In this document: positions 9,156-17,494 of the stretch, piece by piece
Layout of the letters: each line of letters starts with the position of its first letter
Position numbering within the stretch: the stretch's first letter is position 1
NCBI RefSeq assembly: GCF_030264275.1
Contig: NZ_CP127165.1
Span: forward strand, 732,001 to 796,000
From: Marivivens sp. LCG002
GTDB lineage: Bacteria; Pseudomonadota; Alphaproteobacteria; Rhodobacterales; Rhodobacteraceae
Length of the DNA: 64,000 bases
Direction of reading: 5' to 3'
The notes under the pieces: generated by a model
Told to the model about the DNA's origin: nothing
Seen by the model: the letters and a program-made list of their open reading frames with translations, nothing else
The model's database searches: none
Position numbers and translations under genes: made by a program

Positions 9156-11197
9156 CGCCAAAGCGCGGCGGCACTGGCCAAGCCTCCTTGGAGCTTTGAC
9201 AAAAGCCGATTGGTGAAGGTCGAGGGATGGAGATCGCCTTGAGCCAGTCGCGAGACTGCAATTTCGGGCGGGCAGGGGCGCCCTGTCAGCGGATCGAAGT
9301 ACCTCGGATAGTCGATCAAGACCGCATGGACCAAGCCGATGAGATCAGGCCGCGCGGCGCGCCGCGCGATCGGCATCGCGCGGTCGTCGGTCAGGCCCCA
9401 CCCGCTATAGAACGGCTGGCCGAGGCAGGTCACGGATTTGCCGCGCAACAGCGCCTCGAACCCGAGGGTCGAGGTCATTGTCCAGACCTCGTCCACCCCT
9501 GACAGCGCGGCAATCGGATCGGTTGCAGTCAAGACAGCATCGGCGAGGGTTTCAGGCTCGGAGACATGCCCCTGTCGCAAGCCTGCTTCGACATCTGGAT
9601 GCGGCTTGTAAAGGATGACTGCGGCGGGATTGGCCCGCCGAGCCGCTTCGAGGAGTTCTAGGTTGGTGCGCACCTCTTGGGTGCCCAGAAGGATCGAGGC
9701 GTCGTCTTCGACCTGTCCCGGCACCAGAATGCGCCGACCTGCTGGAAGACCTGCAGGCAGGGCCGCGCCACCGAGGTTATATTTGCTGAGGTTGCTCTTC
9801 GTGATGGCGCGGAGGAGCGCTGCGGCTCTTTGGCGGGCGTGGTCGGGGAGCGTGACCGAGGCCTCGATCAGCTGTTCAAGACGACTTGGCTGGTTCGGGT
9901 CGTAGTAAATCCCCAGATCATCAAGCGCGAGACTGAGGGGCGGCGTCAGGGCCGCACCCAAGCCGCGCGAGCGCAAGAAGCCGTCCTCGACGCGGACTGC
10001 GCCTGCGGCTGCAAGATCCTCGGTGATCTTGCTCGCCCAGCACATGAGCCTTGCGCCTCGGCGTTCGGCTTTGGCGGCGGCACTTGAAGGTCGGGCAAAT
10101 CGCATTGGCTCGGCGCTGCCGAAGAAGCGCTGCAAAGGCTGTCGCTTCCAGAGGCGCATATGCGTTGCGACCCAGCCGCGATTGTCTTCGCGCCATGCTC
10201 TGACTTCGGCTTCTAGGGTGTTCAGGGCTTCTTCGAAGGTGCACAGGCGGTCAAGGTAGGGGTCATACCAGACGGGATAGAGGATCATCGCGGCGGCGAA
10301 GAGCTGTGCCCGCGTCAATCTGCGTTGCCGTCTTGCAAGCGGAACGCGATCCTGTGTGAGACCCCAACCCGCATAGAAGGGCTGTCCGTAAACATGCGGT
10401 TTGTGTCCTGCCAGTATCGCCTCGAACCCGAGCTGCGAGGACACGGTGTAGACGGCAATCGCACCTTCGAGCAAAGCCTGAGGCGAGGCATTGCGGTCGA
10501 AAAGTTCTGTATTGGCATCACAATCTTCACCGCGAAGATAACCGTCTCGTGCGCCGCCGAGCGTTTCGGGGTGCGATTTGATCAGGATTTTCGCGCCTGG
10601 ATAGGCCTCGCGCGCGTCGAAGAGCATTTCGCGAAAGGTGTTGCGGTTGGCGCGGCTTGCCGTGACAGAGGCGTCGCCCTTGGTTTGATCTACAACGAGC
10701 ACATATCCTGCAGCAGGGACTTCGGCCCCCAGATCATATCCGTTGTATTTGCTCAAATGCTCGCGCCTAAGCCGGTCCATCCCCGCACGCGCACGTTCAA
10801 GAAGATGGGTGTCGTCGAGCGGATGCGTTTTGAGGAGCGTTTCAAGATCGCTCGGGGTTTCGGGATCGAAATGCAGGCCCGTTTCATCGATATGAAGCCC
10901 GAGCGGAGGCTCTTTGCCAAGTCGTGCGGGCAGGACCGACCGTAAAAAGGCATCTTCGATGCGAACCACCTTGTGGCCTGTCTTTGCGGCTATGGCCTCA
11001 CCTCTGGGCGACGTCGGCGACTGCCCCCACACGCCGATGAGGTCTTGGGGGGATTTGGGAAGGCCGATCGCGATGTCGAAGCCTGAAAGTTCGAGAATAC
11101 GGCGGATGCGGGTCTGGGTGAGAAAACCGCCATTATAGACAAAAAGACGCCGCCGAGAGGGTTCGGCGGCGTCCTGGAATGTGTCCCGATCGGGCAT
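9152..11197 (-). CDS. kpsC: Capsule polysaccharide biosynthesis protein KpsC (Kdo transferase)
   Basis: KpsC extends the poly-Kdo linker on the phosphatidylglycerol acceptor of group 2 type capsules at the inner face of the membrane. The 681-residue protein is clearly a tandem duplication: FVYNGGFLTQTRI starts the first half and the related GARLMCWASKITEDLAA the second near residue 345. Each half has a LSKYN motif, an IKSHP or YKPHP motif, and a TVSSQLGFEAILAG or TMTSTLGFEALLRG motif followed by YGQPFYAGWGL or LGQPFYSGWGLT. Both halves look intact, in line with the two alternating Kdo transferase activities known for KpsC. It overlaps the upstream export gene (TAATG), so the two are coupled. 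Confidence 0.93.
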   Translation of the reverse strand: MPDRDTFQDAAEPSRRRLFVYNGGFLTQTRIRRILELSGFDIAIGLPKSPQDLIGVWGQSPTSPRGEAIAAKTGHKVVRIEDAFLRSVLPARLGKEPPLGLHIDETGLHFDPETPSDLETLLKTHPLDDTHLLERARAGMDRLRREHLSKYNGYDLGAEVPAAGYVLVVDQTKGDASVTASRANRNTFREMLFDAREAYPGAKILIKSHPETLGGARDGYLRGEDCDANTELFDRNASPQALLEGAIAVYTVSSQLGFEAILAGHKPHVYGQPFYAGWGLTQDRVPLARRQRRLTRAQLFAAAMILYPVWYDPYLDRLCTFEEALNTLEAEVRAWREDNRGWVATHMRLWKRQPLQRFFGSAEPMRFARPSSAAAKAERRGARLMCWASKITEDLAAAGAVRVEDGFLRSRGLGAALTPPLSLALDDLGIYYDPNQPSRLEQLIEASVTLPDHARQRAAALLRAITKSNLSKYNLGGAALPAGLPAGRRILVPGQVEDDASILLGTQEVRTNLELLEAARRANPAAVILYKPHPDVEAGLRQGHVSEPETLADAVLTATDPIAALSGVDEVWTMTSTLGFEALLRGKSVTCLGQPFYSGWGLTDDRAMPIARRAARPDLIGLVHAVLIDYPRYFDPLTGRPCPPEIAVSRLAQGDLHPSTFTNRLLSKLQGGLASAAALWR

Positions 11198-12342
11198 TAC
11201 TGCGCGGTGGTGTTATTGGCTGCGGAGGTCAGTCCGGTCACCGAGCTCAGCGTGCCAGTCAGAGCCGAGATCGTCTTGTTGAACTGAACAATCGGGGCTT
11301 CGGTCACGTAAACCGTGTCTTCGTCGCGGATTGCAAAGTCACGTGCCATGAACATGCCGTTCGGCTTGGTCAGATCAAGCACATAGACCACGCGCTGCGA
11401 GCCCGTGAGATCGGTGCGTCCCGTCAAAGGGTTCGCAATTTCGGCCGGCTCGTTGCGGAACACGAAGACGCCTGTCGGGTCGGCTGTCGACGAGCTTAGG
11501 CCGCCCACTTGGGCAAGCGCTTCGATGGCCGAGATCGTGCGGCTCTCGAAAGGCACCTCGGTTTGTGAGCCCGTGGCTCCGAGCGCGGTAAAGCTGCGTT
11601 GGTCGGCTTCTATGATAATGCGATCCCCGCCGCGAAGAGCGATGTCGTTTGCGGGGTGATCATAGAGGTCCTGGAACCAGACGGTCCCGACCTTGTCGCC
11701 GCGCACCACTTTGACAAGTGCGATTTCGGGTTGGATGCTCACGCCGCCCGCAGCAGCAAGCATGGCCGAGAGCGTGCGGGTCGGGCGTTCGATCGGGAAT
11801 ACACCCTGACCAGAGGCGCCGACGATGGACACGGTTGCCCCGTCCCCCGCAAGACGGCGGACCTGCACCTGAGGATCAGGGGTCTGATCGCCGAGCTTTT
11901 CGGTGATCAGGCGGCGGATCGCTTCGGGGGTGTTGCCTGCGGCGCGGATACGGCCTGCGTAGGGAACAAAGATGAACCCCGCGCCGTCGACCTGCACTTC
12001 GTCGAGGACGGTGGCATTCTGGCCTTGCGGCACGAGAAGCCCGTCATCGACGTTCTCCCAGATCGTAAGGCCAAGCACGTCACCCGGCTGGATCGTATCG
12101 GAGCCGACAATACCTGCGTTGAGGAAGGCATCGTCGAACCCATAAGAGGGCGCAACAGAGGCGATATAGTTCACGCGGTCATCCACGGTGATGATAAAGC
12201 TGTCACCTTCTCGCAGGACGGAACCCGCGAAGATTTCCGACTTGTTGGGACCCGAACGGGGCAAGGCCGCACAGGATGCGGTAAGGGCGATTGCGGCAAC
12301 GAGTGCCGCGCCTCTTGCGAGACGCAAACGGTTGGAGTTCAC
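11197..12342 (-). CDS. Outer-membrane polysaccharide export lipoprotein (Wza/KpsD-like OPX family)
   Basis: The 381-residue product starts at GTG 12342, chosen because GAGGAG lies eight bases upstream. The lipoprotein signal ends in LTASC, so the mature protein begins with an acylated cysteine near residue 25. A polysaccharide export domain (GDVLGLTIWENVDDG, about residues 85-165) is followed by two ligand-binding SLBB-like segments (VSIVGASGQGVFPI and FTALGATGSQTEVPF). Such proteins form the periplasm-spanning or outer-membrane exit channel for capsule. It lies between kpsS and kpsC on the same strand. No KpsE-like adaptor or ABC transporter is in the window, so the export machine is incomplete here. 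Confidence 0.88.
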   Translation of the reverse strand: MNSNRLRLARGAALVAAIALTASCAALPRSGPNKSEIFAGSVLREGDSFIITVDDRVNYIASVAPSYGFDDAFLNAGIVGSDTIQPGDVLGLTIWENVDDGLLVPQGQNATVLDEVQVDGAGFIFVPYAGRIRAAGNTPEAIRRLITEKLGDQTPDPQVQVRRLAGDGATVSIVGASGQGVFPIERPTRTLSAMLAAAGGVSIQPEIALVKVVRGDKVGTVWFQDLYDHPANDIALRGGDRIIIEADQRSFTALGATGSQTEVPFESRTISAIEALAQVGGLSSSTADPTGVFVFRNEPAEIANPLTGRTDLTGSQRVVYVLDLTKPNGMFMARDFAIRDEDTVYVTEAPIVQFNKTISALTGTLSSVTGLTSAANNTTAQ

Positions 12343-12505
12343 TGCTCGGTCTCCTCGACCTATGTTATTCTGCCTCAAGTTTTGTCTCTAAAGTATCGAA
12401 ATACGATCCGAAAATCCAGAACGAAGCCCGAGGTGGTGACGGTCAGGGGGCTTTGTGTTGCGATTGTGCCGCGAGAACAGTGGGAGCCACTAAAAGTTGT
12501 GGTGG

Positions 12506-13798
12506 CTAGGGAATGACACGCAAGGCCTGCCGTGGCGGAGCCTTGCCCGCCTTGAGCGCATCATAGGGATCGTCGCTGTCGAGCATCATATCGACGACTT
12601 GACGCAAGAGTTGCCGACGACCGCGCGAGGAATAAAACCCGCCTGGAACCTGACTGGTTTCAAGCAGGAAGCGGCGATAGTCGCGATAGGCCCTGTTGTC
12701 GGGCCGTCCCGGCTGCGCGAAAAATTGTTCCAGAGGGAGGGTCGAGACGAACTCGGGTTTATCATAGACTGCGCGGCCGAACACCTTGAGCGGGATCGAA
12801 CGCCAAAGCACTTGTTGGGCGGCGGTCGAGTTCACGGTCACGGCGGTGCGTGCATGATCAAGGAGCGTGGCGAGTTTGCCGCCCCGCACATAGTGGACGC
12901 GATCCCCAAGCCCGTGTTTGGCTGCAAGATCGCGCAGGATACGCCGCACGGGGCTTCGGTCGTTTTCGAGAGGATGCGCTTTGAACACCAGATGGTGGTG
13001 CTGCGGTGCACCCTTTGCAAACCCCTCGACGACAAGGGTCAGGAACTCTTCCATACGTGTAAACGGCGAATGCATCTGGAAGCTCGAGTCATGTTCGAGT
13101 TGGAGCAGGACCAGATGATAAGGGAACCCGCCGTATTTGATCCGCGCCTGCGCGATCCGCCGCTCCAATGCGATCAGGGGCATCAGCAAAAGGCGCTTTG
13201 TATAGAGCGCGGCCTCTGTTCGGACGGGAAGGTCGCGGTGGGGCCTGAAGTTGCGATAGGCACCGTTTCTGAACATGACGAACCAGTGATAGAGCGCGCC
13301 GTAAAAGACATGATGGCGCATGTCGCCCCAATGGGCGGGAGGTTCGGGGACATCGAGATCAGAGGTTTCGAGTATGCGGGACATCTCGGCAATGCTGAGG
13401 TCCATGAGCTTGGAATTCCCGTTCGAACCCCCGCGCTCGTAGGTCACCCAGAATGGCCGCATGTAGCCTTCTTCGAAGACATGGATATAAAGCCCGAGCT
13501 CGCGCGCGATCGCGACCGCTTGGGCGTGGATCGGCCTTGTGTCGCCATAAAGCGCGATGTCGGTGATGCGGTGCTCTGCAACGATCGCGCGAAACGTATC
13601 GGCCCAGTCATCGATGTTGCCTTGATAGGGAATGTAATTCTTCGACCCGAACCAGAATGCTCGGTCGCCCGCATTGAAGCCGACACGCCAAACCTCTGCC
13701 CCTGCCTTGCGGAGCATTTCGGCAAGGCGGACGAAAAAAGGTCCATGCGGCCCTTGGAGAAACAGAAACCGTCTCTGATTTGCATTCTTAATCGGCAT
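12506..13798 (-). CDS. kpsS: Capsule polysaccharide export/biosynthesis protein KpsS (Kdo transferase)
   Basis: KpsS adds the first Kdo residue to the phosphatidylglycerol acceptor in group 2 type capsule assembly. The 430-residue product has FLFLQGPHGPFFVRLAEML at the N-terminus, HVFEEGYMRPFWVTYE around residue 130, and the VFKAHPLE and VTVNSTAAQQVLWRSIPLKVFG motifs that correspond to the KPHP and TVSSTLGFEAL motifs of KpsC. The start was set at ATG 13798 rather than GTG 13810 four codons earlier. It leads the leftward capsule trio and diverges from ribE across 119 bases that hold a long inverted repeat. A 163-base gap separates it from the export lipoprotein. Confidence 0.92.
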   Translation of the reverse strand: MPIKNANQRRFLFLQGPHGPFFVRLAEMLRKAGAEVWRVGFNAGDRAFWFGSKNYIPYQGNIDDWADTFRAIVAEHRITDIALYGDTRPIHAQAVAIARELGLYIHVFEEGYMRPFWVTYERGGSNGNSKLMDLSIAEMSRILETSDLDVPEPPAHWGDMRHHVFYGALYHWFVMFRNGAYRNFRPHRDLPVRTEAALYTKRLLLMPLIALERRIAQARIKYGGFPYHLVLLQLEHDSSFQMHSPFTRMEEFLTLVVEGFAKGAPQHHHLVFKAHPLENDRSPVRRILRDLAAKHGLGDRVHYVRGGKLATLLDHARTAVTVNSTAAQQVLWRSIPLKVFGRAVYDKPEFVSTLPLEQFFAQPGRPDNRAYRDYRRFLLETSQVPGGFYSSRGRRQLLRQVVDMMLDSDDPYDALKAGKAPPRQALRVIP

Positions 13799-13820
13799 TA
13801 CGCACCGCACTATAACGAAC

Positions 13821-13857
13821 GCCTTATTCTATCCAGTCTTTTGGGCAAGAATAGGGC
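13821..13857. promoter_or_regulatory. Inverted repeat in the kpsS/ribE divergent promoter region
   Basis: GCCTTATTCT (13821-13830) and AGAATAGGGC (13848-13857) form 10-base arms with one mismatch, 17 bases apart, centred between the two divergent starts. It could be an operator; no regulator is known. Confidence 0.4.
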
Positions 13858-13917
13858 GCCTTGCTCTGGCGATCAGGAGAGACTACTTCTTTGGCGCAAA
13901 GGAAAAGGATCAACGGC

Positions 13918-14520
13918 ATGTTCACGGGCATCATCACCGATATCGGCACAGTTCTTGAAGTTGAGCAAAAGGGCGATCTGCGCGCCCGTATCGGCACGCG
14001 TTATGATGTCGACGGGATCGACATCGGCGCCTCGATCGCCTGTGACGGATGTTGCCTGACCGTTGTCGCGCTGGGCACAGAGCCGCAAAACTGGTTCGAC
14101 GTCTGGATCAGCGCCGAGAGCGTCTCCAAGACCAACATCGGCCGTAACATGTGGCAGGTCGGCAAGCTCCTCAACCTCGAGCGTGCGCTCAAGGTCGGGG
14201 ATGAACTCGGTGGTCACATCGTGAGCGGCCACGTCGACGGCGTGGCCGAGTTGATCGAGATGCACACCGAAGGCGACAGCACCCGCATGACCTTCCGCGC
14301 TCCTGACACGCTTGCCAAATTCATCGCGCCCAAGGGATCGGTCGCTTTGAACGGCACCTCGCTGACCGTGAACGAAGTGGACGGCGCGACCTTCGGCATC
14401 AATGTCATCTCGCACACCAAAGAGGTCACGACCTGGGGCGCGGCCAAGGTGGGCGATCCGATCAATCTCGAGATCGACACGATGGCACGCTATGTGGCCC
14501 GACTGCGCGAGTGGGAATAA
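13918..14520 (+). CDS. ribE: Riboflavin synthase, alpha chain
   Basis: This enzyme converts two molecules of 6,7-dimethyl-8-ribityllumazine to riboflavin plus the RibH substrate. The 200-residue protein shows the two tandem lumazine-binding barrels: MFTGIITDIGTV starts the first, with IGASIACDGCCLTVV, and LGGHIVSGHVDGVAEL starts the second, with GSVALNGTSLTVNEV. The start at ATG 13918 is set by the invariant MFTGI and a preceding GGAAAAGGA. It leads the run ribE-ribBA-ribH-nusB. No FMN riboswitch consensus is visible upstream. Confidence 0.97.
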   Translation: MFTGIITDIGTVLEVEQKGDLRARIGTRYDVDGIDIGASIACDGCCLTVVALGTEPQNWFDVWISAESVSKTNIGRNMWQVGKLLNLERALKVGDELGGHIVSGHVDGVAELIEMHTEGDSTRMTFRAPDTLAKFIAPKGSVALNGTSLTVNEVDGATFGINVISHTKEVTTWGAAKVGDPINLEIDTMARYVARLREWE

Positions 14521-14619
14521 TCGACCTGATGTCGTTTGTGCGCAAATGCGCGACGACTGTGCACTTTCCATGCGCCCACAGGTGCTTTATCTCCATTGTT
14601 GAGTAACAGCGGGGTCGCC

Positions 14620-15750
14620 ATGACACAGTCTTTTGAGGAATCCGGTCCAGTCGAGCAAAGCTGGTCCGATGCCATTTCGCCGATCGAGGATATCATCAAC
14701 GAGGCCCGCAACGGCCGGATGTTCATCCTTGTCGATCACGAGGATCGCGAGAACGAAGGCGATCTTGTGATCCCTGCGCAGATGGCGACACCCGATGCGA
14801 TCAACTTTATGGCCACCCATGGGCGCGGCTTGATCTGTCTCACGCTGACGGGCGAGCGGATCGACGCCTTGGGCCTGCCTTTGATGGCGTCGAGCAATTC
14901 TTCGCGCCACGAGACCGCCTTTACCGTCTCGATCGAGGCCCGCGAAGGGGTTTCGACCGGTATCTCGGCGCATGACCGTGCCCATACGATTGCCGTTGCG
15001 ATCGACGCCTCGAAGACCCATGCAGACATTGCAACGCCGGGTCATATCTTTCCGCTGCGTAGCCGTGAAGGCGGTGTCCTCGTCCGCGCGGGCCATACCG
15101 AAGCGGCGACCGATATCTCGCGCTTGGCGGGGCTCAACCCCTCGGGCGTGATCTGCGAGATCATGAACGAAGACGGCTCCATGGCCCGTCTGCCCGATCT
15201 TGTGGCATTTGGTCAGCGTCACAACATCAAGATCGGAACGATTTCCGATCTCATCGCCTATCGCCGTCGCCACGACAACCTCGTGCGGCTGGTAAGCGAA
15301 ACCGCGGTCAGTTCCGAGTTCGGCGGCGATTGGAACATGCGGATCTATCGCGATGTGACCAATGGCGCAGAGCACATCGCCTTGGTCAAAGGTGACTTGT
15401 CGGGCGATGATCCCGTCTTGGTGCGTATGCACACGCTCGACCCGCTTCTCGACATGGTCGGCCTTGCAGGGGCGACCCGCGCACGCGAGTTTTCCTTTGC
15501 CATGGAAGAAGTCGCCAAAGAAGGACGCGGCGCCGTTGTCCTCTTGCGCGATATCCACATGCAGATGGTCTCGGACGAGGATCGCGGCCCCAAAACGCTT
15601 CGCCAATACGGGGTAGGGGCACAGATTCTCTCGAGCCTTGGGCTGTCCAAGATCACCCTGCTTACCAATTCTCCGCGTCCCAAAGTGGTGGCACTCGATG
15701 CCTATGGGCTTGAAATCACCGGCACGCGCAAGATCGAAGGAGAGGCGTGA
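14620..15750 (+). CDS. ribB: 3,4-dihydroxy-2-butanone 4-phosphate synthase with degenerate GTP cyclohydrolase II-like domain (RibBA-type)
   Basis: The 376-residue protein starts at ATG 14620. The N-terminal half (to about residue 220) is an intact Rib[12 protein letters not shown] binds metal and substrate, and HGRGLICL and [16 protein letters not shown] are conserved. It makes the four-carbon unit for RibH from ribulose 5-phosphate. The C-terminal half has the GTP cyclohydrolase II fold and ends in the family motif YGVGAQIL, but the zinc-binding C-x10-C-x-C segment is replaced by [19 protein letters not shown], with no cysteine. The second activity is therefore probably lost and a separate RibA is expected elsewhere. 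ribH follows with a TGATG overlap. Confidence 0.95.
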   Translation: MTQSFEESGPVEQSWSDAISPIEDIINEARNGRMFILVDHEDRENEGDLVIPAQMATPDAINFMATHGRGLICLTLTGERIDALGLPLMASSNSSRHETAFTVSIEAREGVSTGISAHDRAHTIAVAIDASKTHADIATPGHIFPLRSREGGVLVRAGHTEAATDISRLAGLNPSGVICEIMNEDGSMARLPDLVAFGQRHNIKIGTISDLIAYRRRHDNLVRLVSETAVSSEFGGDWNMRIYRDVTNGAEHIALVKGDLSGDDPVLVRMHTLDPLLDMVGLAGATRAREFSFAMEEVAKEGRGAVVLLRDIHMQMVSDEDRGPKTLRQYGVGAQILSSLGLSKITLLTNSPRPKVVALDAYGLEITGTRKIEGEA

Positions 15751-16283
15751 TGGCCGGCGTCTCGCATTACACCCTTGAGCGTCCTTCGTTCGACAAACCC
15801 GTCAAGATCGCCATCGTGGTCGCGCCCTATTACAAGGACATCACCGACCAGATGATCGCAGGTGCAACCGCCGAGATCGAAGCGGCGGGCGGCACCTATG
15901 AGGTGATCGAAGTTCCGGGCGCTCTCGAGGTTCCGACGGCCATCGGCATCGCGGCCCGTATGAGCAATTTCGACGGCTACGTCGCTCTTGGCTGCGTCAT
16001 CAGGGGCGAGACCACCCACTATGACACCGTCTGCAACGACTCGAGTCGCGCGATCACACTTCTCGGGCTTCAGGGGCTTTGCATCGGCAACGGCATCCTG
16101 ACCGTCGAGAATTATGAACAGGCTGACGTAAGGGCAAACCCGAAGGACCAGAATAAAGGCGGCGGAGCAGCAGCTGCGGCCTTGCACCTGATCGCTCTGG
16201 GCCGTAAGTGGGGCCGCGCCGATAAGGGCATCGGCTTTACCAACGACATCCTCCTTGCCCGTGACGGAAATTCCATCGCATGA
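15750..16283 (+). CDS. ribH: 6,7-dimethyl-8-ribityllumazine synthase
   Basis: Lumazine synthase condenses the RibB and RibD-pathway products to the direct riboflavin precursor. The 177-residue protein has IAIVVAPYYKDITDQMIAGA, VPGALEVPTAI and the ALGCVIRGETTHYD signature, whose histidine (HYD) is catalytic. ATG 15750 is preceded by AAGGAGAGG and overlaps the ribBA stop. The family normally forms pentamers or 60-mer shells. The C-terminal NPKDQNKGGGAAAAAL segment is typical. The stop overlaps the nusB start (ATGA), so the whole run is coupled. Confidence 0.97.
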   Translation: MAGVSHYTLERPSFDKPVKIAIVVAPYYKDITDQMIAGATAEIEAAGGTYEVIEVPGALEVPTAIGIAARMSNFDGYVALGCVIRGETTHYDTVCNDSSRAITLLGLQGLCIGNGILTVENYEQADVRANPKDQNKGGGAAAAALHLIALGRKWGRADKGIGFTNDILLARDGNSIA

Positions 16284-16747
16284 CTGCTTCGAACTCTCAA
16301 AAACGCCAAATGAAATCGGCTTCACGTCTTTACGCTGTGCAGGCGCTCTTCCAGATGGAAGCCTCCGGCCAGACGATCGAAGCGATTTGCCGCGAATTTG
16401 AAGACCACCGTTTCGGCGCTGTCTATGACGGTGAAGAAATGGTCGAAGGTGACGTCGATACGTTCCGCAAACTTGTCGAGAAGGCTGTCGACGAGCAGGC
16501 AAAGATCGACCAGATGACGGATCGCGCTCTGGTCGCCAAATGGCCGATCGCACGGATCGACCCGACGCTGCGCGCGCTTTTCCGTGCTGCAGGAGCCGAG
16601 TTGGTGAATGGCGAAACCCCGCCCAAGGTGGTGATCGTCGAGTTCGTGCAGGTGGCCGAGGCCTTCCATCCCGAGGGCAAAGAGCCGCGCTTTGTCAACG
16701 CCGTGCTCGATCACATGGCCCGCGAAGCACGTCCCGAAGCCTTCTAA
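16280..16747 (+). CDS. nusB: Transcription antitermination factor NusB
   Basis: NusB binds boxA RNA together with NusE (S10) and supports antitermination of rRNA operons. The 155-residue, largely helical product has SASRLYAVQALFQMEASG at the N-terminus and WPIARIDPTLRALFRAAGAEL and RFVNAVLDHMAREARPEAF at the C-terminus, all family landmarks. It ends the riboflavin run with ATGA coupling to ribH, as is common in bacteria, and two hairpins, the second with a T-run, follow its stop. Confidence 0.96.
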   Translation: MTASNSQKRQMKSASRLYAVQALFQMEASGQTIEAICREFEDHRFGAVYDGEEMVEGDVDTFRKLVEKAVDEQAKIDQMTDRALVAKWPIARIDPTLRALFRAAGAELVNGETPPKVVIVEFVQVAEAFHPEGKEPRFVNAVLDHMAREARPEAF

Positions 16748-16752
16748 GGCGT

Positions 16753-16803
16753 TCGGCTTGAATCAGCCGATTGCGCGACAAAAGGGCCCTTTGGGGCCTT
16801 TTT
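16753..16803 (+). terminator. Terminator after nusB (two hairpins)
   Basis: TCGGCT (16753-16758) and AGCCGA (16765-16770) form a first stem. AAAAGGGCCC with GGGGCCTTTTT (about 16780-16803) forms a second with one G-G mismatch and ends in a T-run, as expected for a Rho-independent terminator of the riboflavin-nusB transcript. Confidence 0.75.
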
Positions 16804-16857
16804 CTATTGTTGGCGGCTCCGATGCTCCTATCATCCATTGTGAAGGGAGACTCGCTC

Positions 16858-17190
16858 ATGCCGAAACTCATCCGTCTTTACATCACCCATGTCGCCATCG
16901 GATTTGTGCTGTCCGCCGTTCTGGTCGGATTGCTCTTGTGGTACAATGTCGCGAACCTGTGGCATCTGGTGAGCACGTCCGATGTCGGACTTCTGGCCGT
17001 GTTTCTTCTTTGGCTTTTCAACGGGCTTGTCTTTGCGGGTGTCCAGTTCGGTATCGCGGTCATGAATATGGCCGAAGACGATGATGATGAACCCCGCGGC
17101 GGGACGAAAATCGGTCTCATGCCCGAACCCGCGCTGGTGAGGGTCGAAGCGCGGAGCCACAAGACCTATCGCGCACGAAACCTGCACTAA
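16858..17190 (+). CDS. Small two-helix membrane protein of unknown function
   Basis: I cannot name this 110-residue protein. The start at ATG 16858 is chosen for AAGGGAG eight bases upstream; the frame opens earlier but would run through the nusB terminator. Two hydrophobic segments (about residues 10-30, YITHVAIGFVLSAVLVGLLL; and about 43-65, VGLLAVFLLWLFNGLVFAG) are followed by an acidic DDDDEP patch and a basic tail. An inner-membrane location is likely. It stands alone between two terminators. Confidence 0.72.
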   Translation: MPKLIRLYITHVAIGFVLSAVLVGLLLWYNVANLWHLVSTSDVGLLAVFLLWLFNGLVFAGVQFGIAVMNMAEDDDDEPRGGTKIGLMPEPALVRVEARSHKTYRARNLH

Positions 17191-17192
17191 TC

Positions 17193-17226
17193 AAAAACGC
17201 CGCCCGGATACCCGAGCGGCGTTTTT
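17193..17226. terminator. Terminator after the two-helix membrane protein
   Basis: AAAAACGCCGC (17193-17203) and GCGGCGTTTTT (17216-17226) are perfect complements around a 12-base loop. With an A-run on one side and a T-run on the other it can act in both directions. Confidence 0.9.
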
Positions 17227-17468
17227 GTTGGTGGCGAGAACCACAGCGACCGTGCACGTTTTATTCCCGAGGACCTGTATATACAGGTGGGCGCCAGATA
17301 ACTGAGCCAGGACCCAGACAGAGCCAGCTCCCTCGGATTTGCTTAAGGCCACTGGAATGTAAACGCTTACGCACGAGAAGAGCAGAAACCCGCCGCTCAC
17401 GTAGGTAGGGCGTGCGGCGCGGTTCTTCAAGTGCCAAACGCAGTCATGCAGTCCAAGTCTTGACGTAT
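17227..17468. other. Gene-free stretch with strong palindromes upstream of mmcB
   Basis: No convincing gene is seen here. It holds a perfect 16-base palindrome, ACCTGTATATACAGGT (17273-17288), and TGTAAACGCTTAC (17358-17370), which is close to the LacI-family operator type TGTAARCGYTTACA. A weak leftward frame (17191-17430) starts with TTG, lacks a ribosome-binding site and ends inside the terminator, so it is not called. Confidence 0.5.
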
Positions 17469-17487
17469 GTTCATGGATTGTTCATGG
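17460..17487 (+). promoter_or_regulatory. LexA (SOS) box and promoter of mmcB
   Basis: GTTCATGGATTGTTC (17469-17483) fits the alphaproteobacterial LexA site GTTC-N7-GTTC exactly. It sits just after a good -35 (TTGACG, 17460-17465 by one-base tolerance) and overlaps the spacing expected for a weak -10 near 17482-17487, so a bound LexA would block the promoter. The predicted start of transcription lies at or next to the ATG at 17495. Confidence 0.75.
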
Positions 17488-17494
17488 TTTCCCC

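Noticed and set aside
12497-14059. 520-codon open frame opposite kpsS and across the kpsS/ribE promoter region
   Set aside because: It lies over a clear KpsS and into ribE, in a frame without motifs or a start signal.
13858-14619. FMN riboswitch before ribE or ribBA
   Set aside because: The conserved RFN blocks were looked for by eye in both leaders and are absent.
17273-17288. LuxR-type quorum-sensing box
   Set aside because: The half-sites match, but the spacer is two bases instead of six, no LuxR or autoinducer synthase gene is near, and the downstream gene has a LexA promoter. It is kept only as a palindrome of interest.
17191-17430. 79-codon leftward frame before mmcB
   Set aside because: TTG start with no Shine-Dalgarno sequence, and the last codons are the terminator hairpin. 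The region is better seen as regulatory.
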